From Nipponacmea schrenckii (Eukaryota > Mollusca > Gastropoda > Lottiidae): a stretch of DNA of 64,000 nt. The stretch spans positions 20,170,338-20,234,337 of the forward strand of contig CM060199.1 in NCBI GenBank assembly GCA_030562195.1, in the 5' to 3' direction. The notes below the pieces were generated by a model. That model ran no database searches and had not been told where the DNA came from. It worked only from the letters and a program-made list of their open reading frames with translations. The number at the start of each line of letters is the position of its first letter. The stretch's first letter is position 1. The translations under genes were made by a program, and so were the position numbers. Of this stretch, positions 1-11,600 are shown piece by piece.

Positions 1-428
1 ACAAATTGTAAAATAATTCCCTTACACATTTAAGACCTCCTTTTTTATATATTATTCTAATGTTTAACTCATTCTTCTTAAACACGTATAAATTGTGCTG
101 AAACGTTCTTTGTTAATCAAGAAATGAGTTAAACATTGCCTTTATGTTTCTTGTTATATCCAGGGTATTCATTATTTTGATTATTGGACTAAAAACTCAA
201 AATCGGATATTTCCAGGACAAAAAGCGTCTTCTTAAAAAAACAAAATCCCATGGATGTTTCTGCTATGCTTCTGGTTTAGTTTTGGCCCTGGATAATATA
301 ACAATCGCCCGTTCAGTTCTCACCCAGAAAACTTTGTTAGATTACAACTGTACGCGATAACGTCACGCGTGACTGGATTGTTACTGATAGCTTTTGTAGA
401 AAATGTTAAATTCATTTATATTTCATCA

Positions 429-2985
429 ATGTTTTTTCAGATCAATACAGTTAGTATGTGGAAGGTTTTTACAGCGTTCGGCCTTTGGACTTTGACGTCA
501 TTCCTGTGTCATTATATTGGAAAACTTGTTTTAAAGTCTGAAACTGAGAATGAATTAACAAATAATTTAATCAGAGCCTTCCTTCTGACTATTTACCAAA
601 CCTTTATGTGTTTTTGCCTCACAGAAGTAAAATTTTACAACTGTACAGTGTATATATGTATTGCTGTATGCCACTTTTTGGCTACTTTATCCACGAACTG
701 CAGTATGGCCCTGATATTCGCATCTTCTACATTTGCTATCAAATTGATGGAGCCCATTACAAGTGCCTGCGTACAGCGACTCTTATTGGCAACTCCGTTA
801 CATCCGTCGATATATGTTAGCCTTCCATTGATAGTAGGTGGAGCATGTATGTTTACTGGAAATCCATTGACAGATACATATCTTTCTAAAGGTACCCTCA
901 TGGCCTTTCTGTCCAACGTCATTCTGGCATTCAGAAACGTCGGAATCAAAATTGATCACAACAATTCTTCAAGTTTGAATTTACGGCCTATCTCAACTCT
1001 AGCAATTGTGATGATTTGTCACCTGGTTTTCACAGTGGTTCTCCATGTTATTGAGACTCATAATGGTGCTGGAAACATTTTGACACGCGCCGTCGTTTTG
1101 ACTGAGTTATCAAGTGTTTTTCATGTGGTGTATTCTTACATTTCGACAAATATAGTATTGAGGTACATGTCGGTGTTAAGTCATTCCGTGTGCAACATTA
1201 TGAAAAGAGTATTAGTGGTTATATTACTGTACATAGTGGGCAGTAGACATGCCTCGTTTTCTAATTTTCTGGGCCTGGTGATCAGTACTGCTGGATTGTT
1301 TATATATGTTGGTTCCAAACATACCTGGAAGAATTCTAACAAAAGAGATGGCATATCGAAGGAAGCAGGTAAGTATTTCGCATTGCCATAGCTTTTTTTC
1401 AGGGAATTTTGTTCGTTGTGCATTCATGAGTAACACATTGTAAAATAATTCACTTACGCCTTTAGCCGTCAATAATAGACACCGATATTAATTTTAAAGC
1501 ATTGGGTTTTATGAAGATGTAAGTTTCGTGGACTATCTCTTCTGATAATTCATTTGCTTCACAAATACTCGTGAACAGAGACACGTAATATACTTATGTT
1601 AGGATGCATCTGGTCAAAATATCAAAATATGTTTTATATGTATCTATATTACAGGTAAAGGAGACAGAATGAGTATCAAGATAGCTGTTTTCCTCATGTC
1701 CTTTGTTTCTTTGAATATTGTTGGAATGTATAGCTACACCAATATAATAGTGGGACATAGAGATGCTTATTGGGAAAAAATTTCATTGCAAGATTTCGAA
1801 TCACGTTCATTTGGTAGGAAATCATTACAAATGATAGAAACAACAGATCTGGAACCATCCATCGATGACGGACATTTTGAAAATGGACCAATTCTAAAGA
1901 GATTTCTCAGAACAAAGCTTATAAACACACCTTACGATACTGATATTCTCTCCCCGCATCTTAAAACTAGCACAGAAGTCATCCGAGAGGCTCAGAGAGT
2001 ACATTTCAACCTCTTCAAAGATTTGCTACATGGTTTCCGGTACGCCATGTTGCTTGATGTTGCTGCGTTTGAAAACAAAGGCGACCCTGCCATTTCTGCT
2101 GGTGAAATATATCTGTTACGAAGGCTGGGTATTGATCTCATTTACTACTGTAGTTATTACTATTGCAAAGATAAAAATCTTCAATATGCCAGGAACATGA
2201 GTTCAAACTTGTCTAATAAGGAACTTGTTATTCTCGTTCACGGCGGTGGCAACATCATTGGCTATCCTAGTAATGATGTCCTAAGGTTTAAATTTTTAGA
2301 TTTATTTAAAGGTTTTAAAATAATAGTTATGCCACAAAGTATATTCCTGAGAAATAAAGACGCACATTTCGAACGTTGCAAAAAGCTTTATTGTTGCAAT
2401 AAGAATTTAACATTTATTTTAAGAGACAAGCAATCACTTTCCATGGCTCAAACGTACTTTAACAATGGCACAAATTTATTTATGGCACCGGATATGGCAT
2501 TTCAGATTGGAAGAGTTAAAAGATTCATTAGTCCCATGTATGATATATTATGGCTAAAACGAAAGGATGATGAAACACCTAATTATGTTATACCCAAGAT
2601 ACCTGAAGGAATGTCTGTTTTAGTTAAAGACTGGTGGGGTTTTCTTACGCCAAAGGGGGAGAATTCTTTGGAAAATGCCTTTCTAATGGCAACGACTGGC
2701 ATGATGTTTTTACAGAGAGGTAGAGTTGTGATAACAGATAGACTGCATGGCCATATTTTATGTACTCTGTTAGATATACCTCATGTATTAATAGATAATA
2801 AATACAAGAAATTGTCTAGCTTCCACAGGACTTGGACTCAAGGAGTAGAGAACACTTTAATCACAACAAATGCCACCGAGGCAGTGTATTTGGCCTTACA
2901 TCTATTGAATAAATATAATAACGTCATTCCACCTGTTGCGCCATTCATGAATGTTGTTGAAAATCCATCCAACCGTAAAGGATAA
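429..2985 (+). CDS. TPT/SLC35-type transporter fused to a polysaccharide pyruvyltransferase (two exons)
   Basis: Join 429-1368 and 1655-2985. The first exon ends in phase 1 at a GTAAGT donor; the second starts after TTACAG and continues the frame. From ATG 429 the product is 756 residues. Residues about 10-305 hold ten hydrophobic segments laid out like a triose-phosphate translocator, with Arg169 and Lys174 in helix 6 and the family's Lys-Arg pair (259-260) in helix 9. A further hydrophobic segment follows at about 322-347. The C-terminal domain shows pyruvyltransferase motifs: FENKGDPA (452-459), HGGGN (509-513) and TDRLHG (674-679). Known families: TPT proteins exchange phosphorylated C3 compounds including PEP, and pyruvyltransferases put pyruvate from PEP onto glycans. 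Inferred role: Golgi PEP import coupled to glycan pyruvylation, with the eleventh segment placing the enzyme in the lumen. The start is uncertain: ATG 429, ATG 456, or an upstream exon joined at the acceptor ending at 440. Confidence 0.8.
1369..1654 (+). other. Intron joining the transporter and pyruvyltransferase exons
   Basis: This 286-bp GT-AG intron has donor GTAAGT at 1369 and acceptor TTACAG ending at 1654. Without splicing the transporter frame stops at 1391. With splicing the codon GGT is rebuilt and Lys-Gly-Asp-Arg leads into Met1669. The joined length from ATG 429 (940 + 1331 nt) is an exact multiple of three. ATG 1669 could also start a separate pyruvyltransferase transcript anchored by its own hydrophobic N-terminus, so RNA is needed to choose. 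Confidence 0.75.
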
Positions 2986-3025
2986 ATCCTTGTTTTTTAT
3001 TTGTAAAGATGTTTTGAGACTGGAC

Positions 3026-3031
3026 AATAAA
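3026..3031 (+). promoter_or_regulatory. Poly(A) signal of the fusion gene
   Basis: A canonical AATAAA lies 41 bp after the stop codon that ends at 2985, in a T-rich 3' region. Spacing and strand fit a short 3' UTR. Confidence 0.6.
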
Positions 3032-4289
3032 TGGGCTAGAATCAAAAATGATATCTAACATTTCGGTTACCCGTAAGTGACTTATTGCATAATGTCGATA
3101 AAATTTGTTTGGAAGCTGTAGAGATCATTTCTGGACCCGTTTACCTTGGATCTTTTTTTTTTTAATTTTCTTTGTAACAAGAGTTATCGGATGGAATTGA
3201 AATAACTTTATAGCGACAAAGTTTTCATAACTCGGGCGCTAATAATCGGATCGATCTAAAAAATTACAGGATTTCGGGTTTGTGCGTAGGAACTTCCGGT
3301 TTGTCAAACTAAGGGCACCCGTGCTTCCGGTGTCATTCACAAATGAAGATAAAAAACGGTACAGATCCATATTCATTTTTTTTTTAAATTTTGGCTTTAT
3401 CTTTTCCTACCTTAATTAGAACTATGCTAGTGTTTCTATAGCAGTAACTATTCAGACGATACAAATTAGTATCCTGTCTATAGCAGTTTCATACTTCTTT
3501 TAATACAAATCTTGTGTATGCATATTATGTATGTATTGATTTATAGATGTGAATTTACACATAATAATTCTGTTTGAATTTCTTCCCTAATGTAATTAGA
3601 AATCGTACTAATATCTATAATCACCTATTGTTAATAATACATATCTCGGAAAGTTTAATGTAGACAACCCAAATAAAGGCATAGTTGGAAATGTGATTTG
3701 AAGAAAATTACAATGCAATCAAACTAGATGCTGTATGTAATATAATATTTAAAACTACAACCAAAAGACAAAAGATTGAAATATTTTACGGTTTACCCTT
3801 TTTATTTAAAGCGGCTGAATGAACACCGGGCGAAAGGTAATAAAGAACAAATATCCTTAAAGCTATGGGACAAAATGTCGATTGCCAAGCAAAGTGTTGT
3901 ACTCAGCTCTAGTTACTTTACTTTTCTAATTCTGTTCATTGTCTACGGCGAAAACTGAAATGTTAGAGCGCTTTTGGCTAAATCAGTGAAGTTTGTTTGA
4001 GTGTATAACCGGAAGTACTACCTAATGAGCAAAATATATTTATTGAAGGCATAATATAGTACAAAATTGAAAAATTGTGAGACGAAAATTCCAACCATAT
4101 TTTTGGAAAATTGGGTCTTTGCCGATAAATATGAACTTGATAGAATATTGACAGACTGCCAATATTACAAAGGAAACTGTATCGTCAACATTTTTGAATC
4201 AATTCCGTCTTAAAAAAATATTCCGGTTTCTTATATATCTTTTTGTGAACTTTTATCTCAAATTATTCGGACTTTACCGTCACCCATGT

Positions 4290-4972
4290 TCGTCCGTCCG
4301 TCTGCCCACAATAAAATTGTGCGTAAGCACTCTTGAAGGCACAATTCCACGGAATTTTAGTGAATATTCGTTATCACTAATGGATGAACCCTACTGAAAA
4401 TCAGTAAATATTACTCAAGTTTGAATCTCGTTGAAAATAAAAAAATATCGAAATATATGTAATATAAATTATTGCCCCTGTTCTTTGAAACGCGTTCAAT
4501 TTTTTCGGGTCGTATCATCACACAAGGATGAACTCTATTGAAAATCAAAAATATTGAAATATATTTTATATGAATTAATATCTGTGTTCTAATACAAGTG
4601 TGATTTTTGACACGCGAACACTCAACATGACACCAGTTTCATAGATTTTGGCGAAACTTGCTGAAATTGTTATTGAAAATAAAAAATATCGCAAAATATT
4701 TCACGTGCCCTTGTTCTTTAAAACTCGTAAACTCTTTCAAGAGGCACAATTCTTTACGGATTTTGACGAAACTCACTGAAATTCGTTTTTATTACCCAAG
4801 GATGAACCCTATCTAAAAAACCGAAAAATATTAATTTAGTTAGTGCCTTGTTATGAGATTGAAGATTGAATAATATTTCATTCCGGTGATTGTTACTGTT
4901 TTGCAGGTTTTTATTCAAATTCAATTCTGCCAGTAGGCGTATATTATTTTGCCTGGCTAGCTGTCTTTCTAT
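4290..4972 (+). repeat. Degenerate dispersed element (GCCAGTGGGCG / TTGCCTGGCAA family)
   Basis: It shares wording with copies at 12.2, 33.3-35.6, 44.7-45.7, 54.9-55.6, 57.4-57.9 and 58.9-59.9 kb: tracts about seeing a codon-free, AT-rich body followed by a 3' end with CTGCCAGTAGGCGTATATTA and then TTTTGCCTGGCTAGCTGTCT. It is on the plus strand by comparison with the copy at 12.2-12.7 kb. Class unknown. Confidence 0.55.
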
Positions 4973-7259
4973 TTGTGTTCTAATTAACTAGACAAATGAT
5001 TCAGCAAAAAACTTTTTCTGAATTTTGACGTTTGCAAATCATTTTTTTTAAACTTATTTTAAACCTTATTGTTAGAGGATTATAATGTTGTTGTTACAGA
5101 TTTGCTTTAGTTTTATAGATTATAATAAAAATTATGAAAATCTTAAAATGTTTAGTCAGTCACTAGGCGGCGATCTGCGGGCTCCTTCCGAGATCCTTCC
5201 AAAATCTCCCATGGATGAGGCGATCACGATCCAATTATGCTTCAGTGAGGTTCGAGTGACGATCTATAGGATCCGATAGCGATTTCATGGTCCTTGTTTA
5301 CCACTCAATTTCCATGAAATATTGCAAACTTGGATAATCAGTTTTGCTCCGATCCTAGGCGAGCAAGATGCGACCCAATTTGTTCTTTTCTATTGTGCTC
5401 AAGTCCGATCTGATAGCTATCTACAGATAATACAATTTTAATAAAAAAAATCTTAATTCATGTATTTGCTATTGTTTTATGTCTTTTATCGCGGAATAAC
5501 AACTATATTTTACAAGGATAACAACTTATAGCTTCTGTTAATCTTCTAACAGTCCAATTTTTAGGTTCGTTCTCCTAATTTAAAGTTGTTTTTAAAGTTA
5601 TTTCGTTATTGGCGAATAACGAATAACTTCACTCGGCTTGATTAATCTTTTCTGCGTAAGTCCTCCCCTCCCTTCTTTATTTTGATACCATGGGACAAAG
5701 CGACGTCGTAGAATTTCCGGTAATCAGGATCAATTATTTTGATCTAAATGTGCCTTTTCATCTATAACGTTCAATGACTTACAATTGTAATCAAAGAAAT
5801 ATGTCAGAATTATAATTCTAACCAATAAAAGGGTAGGTCTATACCTTTTTTTTTACAATGGAAAAAAATTTAGAGCAATGGAACATTCTTTTTGAAGCCG
5901 TTATCTCACAATTTGCCAGGATTTCAAGCTAACTATGGTTCAAGGGAAATAATCCTATATAAAATTGCACAAGTTATGTCATCGGACTGCATTTGTCATC
6001 TGTGTCCATGTTAAATCACGAAATGCAACCTTCTATAACTATCTCCAGAAACCTGCAGAGGAAACCACGTAGACGAATTGACGTGATTCAAATGTTCCAA
6101 GTGCAACATCACTAAATTAATTTTTCTATATCCATAATGAGACAAATTATATACATCACATAATGACAGTATCGGCAGATAGTCAAAAGTTTAGCCGCAA
6201 AGGATAGGATGAAGACCAAATCTCTGACACTATCGTTTGTTAACTTGGTGCTTGGTGGAATGTGTAGGTAATACTATATTAACCAAAACTTGTTTTCGAG
6301 TTGACATGTCTCCCACTGTAGGATAGGAAGACGAAAGTAGTGGGTCTCGGACTAATAGCTCTACGAATTTGATACTGAAATGGCTCGATATTCCTCGATT
6401 TCGTGGCATCATACGGATCTACTAGGACTGCTTAATCTTGGTACCGATCTAATCTAATTCATGAAAAAACACTGTTTTTTTTTTTCATTTTTCAATATTC
6501 TAACCCAACTCTTATTCTATATTTCATCCGTACTATATAGTCAACTATCATGTGACTGTCACGTGATGGCTTTAGTTCGTTATTGATAATGATAACACAA
6601 AATTATGTTTGATAATTAAATGTCATTTATGAATGGTGTAGCTTGATATTTCTAAATTGTTCATGCATTAATTTCGAGAAGTAATGCCAGGAGATTAGTA
6701 TTAAAGTGATGCCCTCGGTACTGGTTTCCGATTTGTAAGTTATCCAAGTTTTTGATGACATTGGCCATTTAATTGGAATGGAACAGGACATGGAAAATAG
6801 CAATAATCGCCTACAACATTATCATGATATCGCAATTGGATCGTATGATCAAATTACATTACATTTAGATATGGAAAATTTGAATTTATTGATTGATATT
6901 GCCTATCAATCTTCTACTTTTATTTCACCTGGGCTATGGCATGGATGGGTCAATATTGTATTACCCGGTACTCTTGTCTCTTGCTTCTTTTGTAGAAGTT
7001 TGAAATGTAACTAAATTGAAGATTTTTATTCTTTAAAACAAATACCCTAACACATTTTATTCAGACTTCCTTTAACAGTGTCAAATAGCAAATACTGGTA
7101 CCTTAATAGGCCTTTCAACTAAAATATGATAGTGTTTAGTTTGAAGTTTAGCAGATTATGTAGTCATATGGCAGACATAACAAGGCAATTTAAATTCATT
7201 AAGGGAAGAAAAGTTAAAGTGAAACTGTGTCTTAGCATGAACGTTAAATTTTAATTCTC

Positions 7260-7500
7260 AAGAATAGTCAATATGAGTAAATATTCATCAGTGAACTTAC
7301 CTAGTGTCCTTTAAGTAAAAGGATCCTTTTAAATCTGGAAAACTCATAAAACTAAGTCAAATCCATCTTTATGGATAATTAGCCTACTTAGTCTTTTGGA
7401 TGTTTATTTAATTTTTTTATATTATTTATGGCAGCAGGTATATTTACTGATGAATAGAGCTTGAAATGTTCATTCTAAGACCTTTAATGTAGCTACAATT
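7260..7500 (+). mobile_element. MITE-like dispersed element, copy a
   Basis: It opens with GAGTAAATATTCATCAGTGA and closes near TATTTACTGATGAATAGAGC, so the two ends are inverted copies of each other. The interior carries ATCTTTATGGATAATTA and TTTATGGCAGCAGG, which recur in the copies at 16.0, 28.0, 31.6, 46.1 and 50.5 kb. No coding capacity. A non-autonomous DNA transposon is the simplest reading. Confidence 0.65.
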
Positions 7501-7887
7501 TTGGCAAAGTCATTTCCAATTTAAATCATTAATAGAACATACACATATAACAAGTTTAATAATGAGTTTTTCCCAAAGACAAAGTCAGTAAAAATACTGT
7601 CAAGAAATTGTTCTTACTTTCATTTGTGAGTTTGGGTCAGGACCGTTTGTTATCAAGGCATATCGTTATAAGGTTAATGTATTAGCCTACAAATATAATT
7701 TGAGCAAGCTTTAACAGGTAATATGTTTCATTCTAAATGTCCTTATGTTATTGTAACCTTCAGCCCTAGACCAGTAATGTTATTAATTAATTATATGTAT
7801 AAGAACTGCAAGCCTACTATGCCTGATAAGTTTTAGATTACATTATTAGGGCCTATTCACTTGAATATGGAGGTATCTGTGGGTTAA

Positions 7888-7997
7888 ATATAATGGTAGA
7901 ACCGCACTTAAGTGTCTATAGGTTTTCAATATTGCATGAGGGGCTTGGCGTAGTGCAATATTGAAAACCTATAGACAGGTGTGCGGTTCTACTTTTA
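7888..7997. repeat. Foldback hairpin element
   Basis: GTAGAACCGCAC on the left is answered by GTGCGGTTCTAC on the right, and the inner arm CTATAGGTTTTCAATATTGC by its exact reverse complement, around a loop of about 20 bp. The arms are nearly perfect, so the element is young or conserved. No gene overlaps it. Confidence 0.8.
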
Positions 7998-8643
7998 TTA
8001 CATACTATATGAAAATGTATTTTTAAATTTGACCTAATTTGACAATTTCTATTTATAAGTCCTATGTGTACGGCCTACTTCGCTGTTGGATTCCCCTTGG
8101 AATGTTATATTAAAAACATAAGATGACATCATAGGGAGTTCCCTCTAACCTACTCGGCTCAACTTGTACATGTGACTTGATTTGGTTGCATTGTTGTCAA
8201 AAAGGGATTAAAGACATTGTCAGTGGAAATTATAGCCCATGAGTGGTTGGACCGGCTTCAAAATATGGTTTAATGGTTATTTGTTGTCATTTGAGTTATT
8301 TTAAGTTGACATTGCAGCTGGGAAATTGCTAAGCGACATGGCTTTTGAAAACAAAAATGGCGACTCAATCATTCAAGTCCGTAGAAAAAGTAGTTCGACC
8401 ATATTCAACGTATGTGTAATATGGATTCAACTGTTACATGGGCCCGATTTCCCTTGTATCGGTATAGTAGGATTATACATGTATTTAATAAATATATATA
8501 CTGGGTACCTTAAGGTAAAAAAAAGTCTTGTCTAACAACAATGAATCTTAAGTTTTTTTTTAATGAAACTGGCATTCAATTATATTGATTCTCATTAATT
8601 CATATGAAGTGAGTCAAGCCTCATTTGGTTTAATTTGTTCCAG

Positions 8644-11600
8644 ACCATTTGAGAGTGAATAATTAACCAAAACTTTGTAGTCAGTAAAAATGGAAATGGA
8701 CTTTCCTAATCATTCAGATATAGATAACAACATGTCTCGAAGCTCGTCATCCAGTATGAATTCTTTAGATCAACCATTTCCACCAGCAGATGGATTTGTG
8801 GATCAACCTGAGTCAGATGATGAAGATAATCAATCTTTTACCAGTAGTGGCACCAAATCCCCACCCCCACCTTCCTCAAGACACAAAAAATTCCTGTTTC
8901 CTAAAAATGAATTTGTGGATCATCTACGACCGGAGGAGATCAACTGGTTCTTCAAACAAGAAGGTGATAAAAAGTGGACACCTTTCATCGGTTATGATTC
9001 CCTGCGAATCGAGTGTCGTTATAGAGCCCTGGCATTCGGTCCCCAGGCTGTTGAACAAGATATTGATGTTAAAGAGAGAATATTAGTTAGAGGTGGTCTT
9101 TATGAAGTAGATGTTGACAGTAAACAGTGTTTTCCTATCTACTGGTCTGGTAAGTTTCTGTTTCCTCTTTTTGTCGCAATCTTGTTTTAATCTTTAGATA
9201 TTGGAAGTGCCTATGATCACCAGTTGAGTGGTTACAGCCAAATAATCTTTACAATCTTTACATTGATAACCAGACCTTCCTTACATTTGTATCAAAAGGT
9301 ACAAAAGGTCTGGTCATGTCCAGCATATAGGGCCAAATCAACAGCCCTTATTCAAAACCATCTTTATATTGGTAACCAGACCTTCTGTACAGTACCTTCT
9401 TTACATTTGATGATTGGAAAATTTGTTTAAAGATGCTTACAAAATGAAATGTAGTGCACTTAGTATACATACTTTCTTTACATTTGTAACAAAAACTTTT
9501 TTACATTGGTAAACAGACCTTCTGTACAATACCTTCTTTACATTTGTAACAAAAACATCTTAACATTGGTAACCAGACATTCTGTACATTACCTTCTTTA
9601 CATTTGTATCAAAAACATCTTTACATTGGTAACCAGATCTTCTCTACAATTGTAACCAAACCTTTACATACCAGAATAACATAACCTTCTTTTATATTGG
9701 CAACCTTCTTTACATTAGTAACCAAATCTTCACATTGTTACCTACAATATCACTTACTGTGTGACTACCTGTACATACTAAATTTTAAGAATCGTTTATT
9801 ATGACTATGACAATGACTTGGTCCAAAACTCTAAAGAAGGTCACAGAAATGAAGAGTTTAAAGATTGAAGAAATGAACTAAGTAATCATCATAAACTGAA
9901 ATATGAATTTGTGGATCATCTTCTGGTGATTCAATCTTTGGTTGGTCACAGCCTGTGATGCAAGTCCTAAGGTACAGCTGTGACTTACTTCAGTGCATTC
10001 ACCTCCTCGTCAGAATATAATTAATAATAAAGTACTTAACAACATAAACTGCTTTGTCACATTAATTATTTACTGCATGGTTGAGAAGCCATGTTGTTCC
10101 ACATAAGTTGCTGTAAACAGAATGTTTAATGAGACCAACAATTGCACAAAGATTGACAATAATTAGCAAATTATATATGATAGAATTTTGGATTCTGTTG
10201 TCTGCACAACTCTATATGTGACTTTTTTTAAATTGTGTTGACTTGATGATTTTTTATATTATAAAATCAATATTGCAATTACCAGTATATAGAATATAAT
10301 ATGTGTTATCAACTTATCACTATAGAACTATATACATGGAACTAATTGTAATTTGATATGAAACAGTAATACTGATCCTACATTGATATTGAAGTATAAT
10401 AATAAATACATTACTGTATAAATTTGACTTGCTGTCTCTAAATCTTAAAATAGATCATATTATATCTTTATGCCAGTATATACAAATTATTGTGAAAGAA
10501 GAAATATACAAGACTATAATTTCTTTATATAAAGCAATAAAAGAGCTCAAAATTGTGAGTGCTGGATTATCATGAGTATCCCTTTTTAGACATTTCACTC
10601 AAAACTAAGTGTTAGATGACGTCACTAACTGTACAAAATATGTTTGTATCACATTATGCCTTTGCAATTAGTGATGCCATCTTAATTTTGGTGGAATTGC
10701 AGAAATTACAAGTCAAGGAAACCATTAGCACATTAAGAAGCAGAAACGTAAGAATTCAATAATAGGTTATACCAGTTTCTTTTTGACACAATTTCTATAA
10801 TAGAACATTATATTTTCTAGGTGATGTATCTACTATATTAAGAGGTACCTGGTTTCATGATGGTACTTGGCAGCCATTGGAAGAGGATTATTCAAATCAG
10901 CTTGAAACCGAACATTTAGCTAATTTTATGGGTCAGAGAATAGAGAATGCCCCGCCTACTATTGTTAAAGGTCCAAAACCTGGTGAGTTGACAAATTTTT
11001 CACCGTAATTGTACTTTGCTGATGTACTTAATTTAAATATACTGTCTTTACTTATATGATACTTTATATTTTACGTCCTTGGTCTTTGAAACCTGTGTGA
11101 TTTTAGTTTGTGATTACTCGGAAACGAATTTCCAGTCATCAAAGATTGCTCAAAAGATGAGGGACTAAACATGGTGTCATCATACTTCTTAGAGGCCATG
11201 GTAATACATGTGGGGAAAATTGTTTATAGCTACATATCTAGGAAATGTCTATCAATTAAAATTAAATCACTAGTTATATATAGATGCTTTGTTCTGATTT
11301 CCTTGCTTTCAAATGAAATGTAGAGTACTTAGTTTCATGCAGGTTAATAGACCATGCCAAAACCTGTATTCAAGAAACATTACAATGCTGACTTACCTGG
11401 TGACATAATTATTCAACAGAACCTCTTAGCAATCAATAATCTAAAACCAAGCAAGTAATAATTGATAAATGCTTAAAAGGTTTCATGGTTATGCATGTTT
11501 GAGTAAGAACTCATTAGCACTATAATGATTGTGTATAGATCAGGATTTGAAAAATTTTCTTTGTATATTGTTTAGATGATAAATGAAACATGAATATGTG

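Larger units (their letters stand above)
3032..8643. other. Intergenic region with repeats, no gene recognised
   Basis: No open frame here resembles a known protein; the frames at 3776, 4194, 5085, 6778 and 8326 are short and lack splice support. About 4.29-4.97 kb is a degenerate copy of the dispersed element ending in a GCCTGGC-type palindrome. A MITE-like copy (7.26-7.50 kb) and a hairpin element (7.89-8.00 kb) are listed separately. The first exon and promoter of the DDHD1-like gene may lie near 8.1-8.4 kb, but I cannot place them. Confidence 0.5.

Noticed and set aside
369..428. GTG start at 369 for the transporter
   Set aside because: GTG is not a usual start in an animal nuclear gene; ATG 429 or 456, or an upstream exon joined at 441, fits better.
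1669..2985. A bacterial gene or contamination encoding the pyruvyltransferase
   Set aside because: The domain sits on an exon with a proper acceptor, in phase with the upstream transporter exon, with base composition like its surroundings and an AATAAA after the stop.
8326..8535. 69-residue plus-strand frame as a first DDHD1 exon
   Set aside because: It has no donor that joins the acceptor at 8643, and its sequence does not resemble DDHD1; the coding start at ATG 8690 gives a complete protein.
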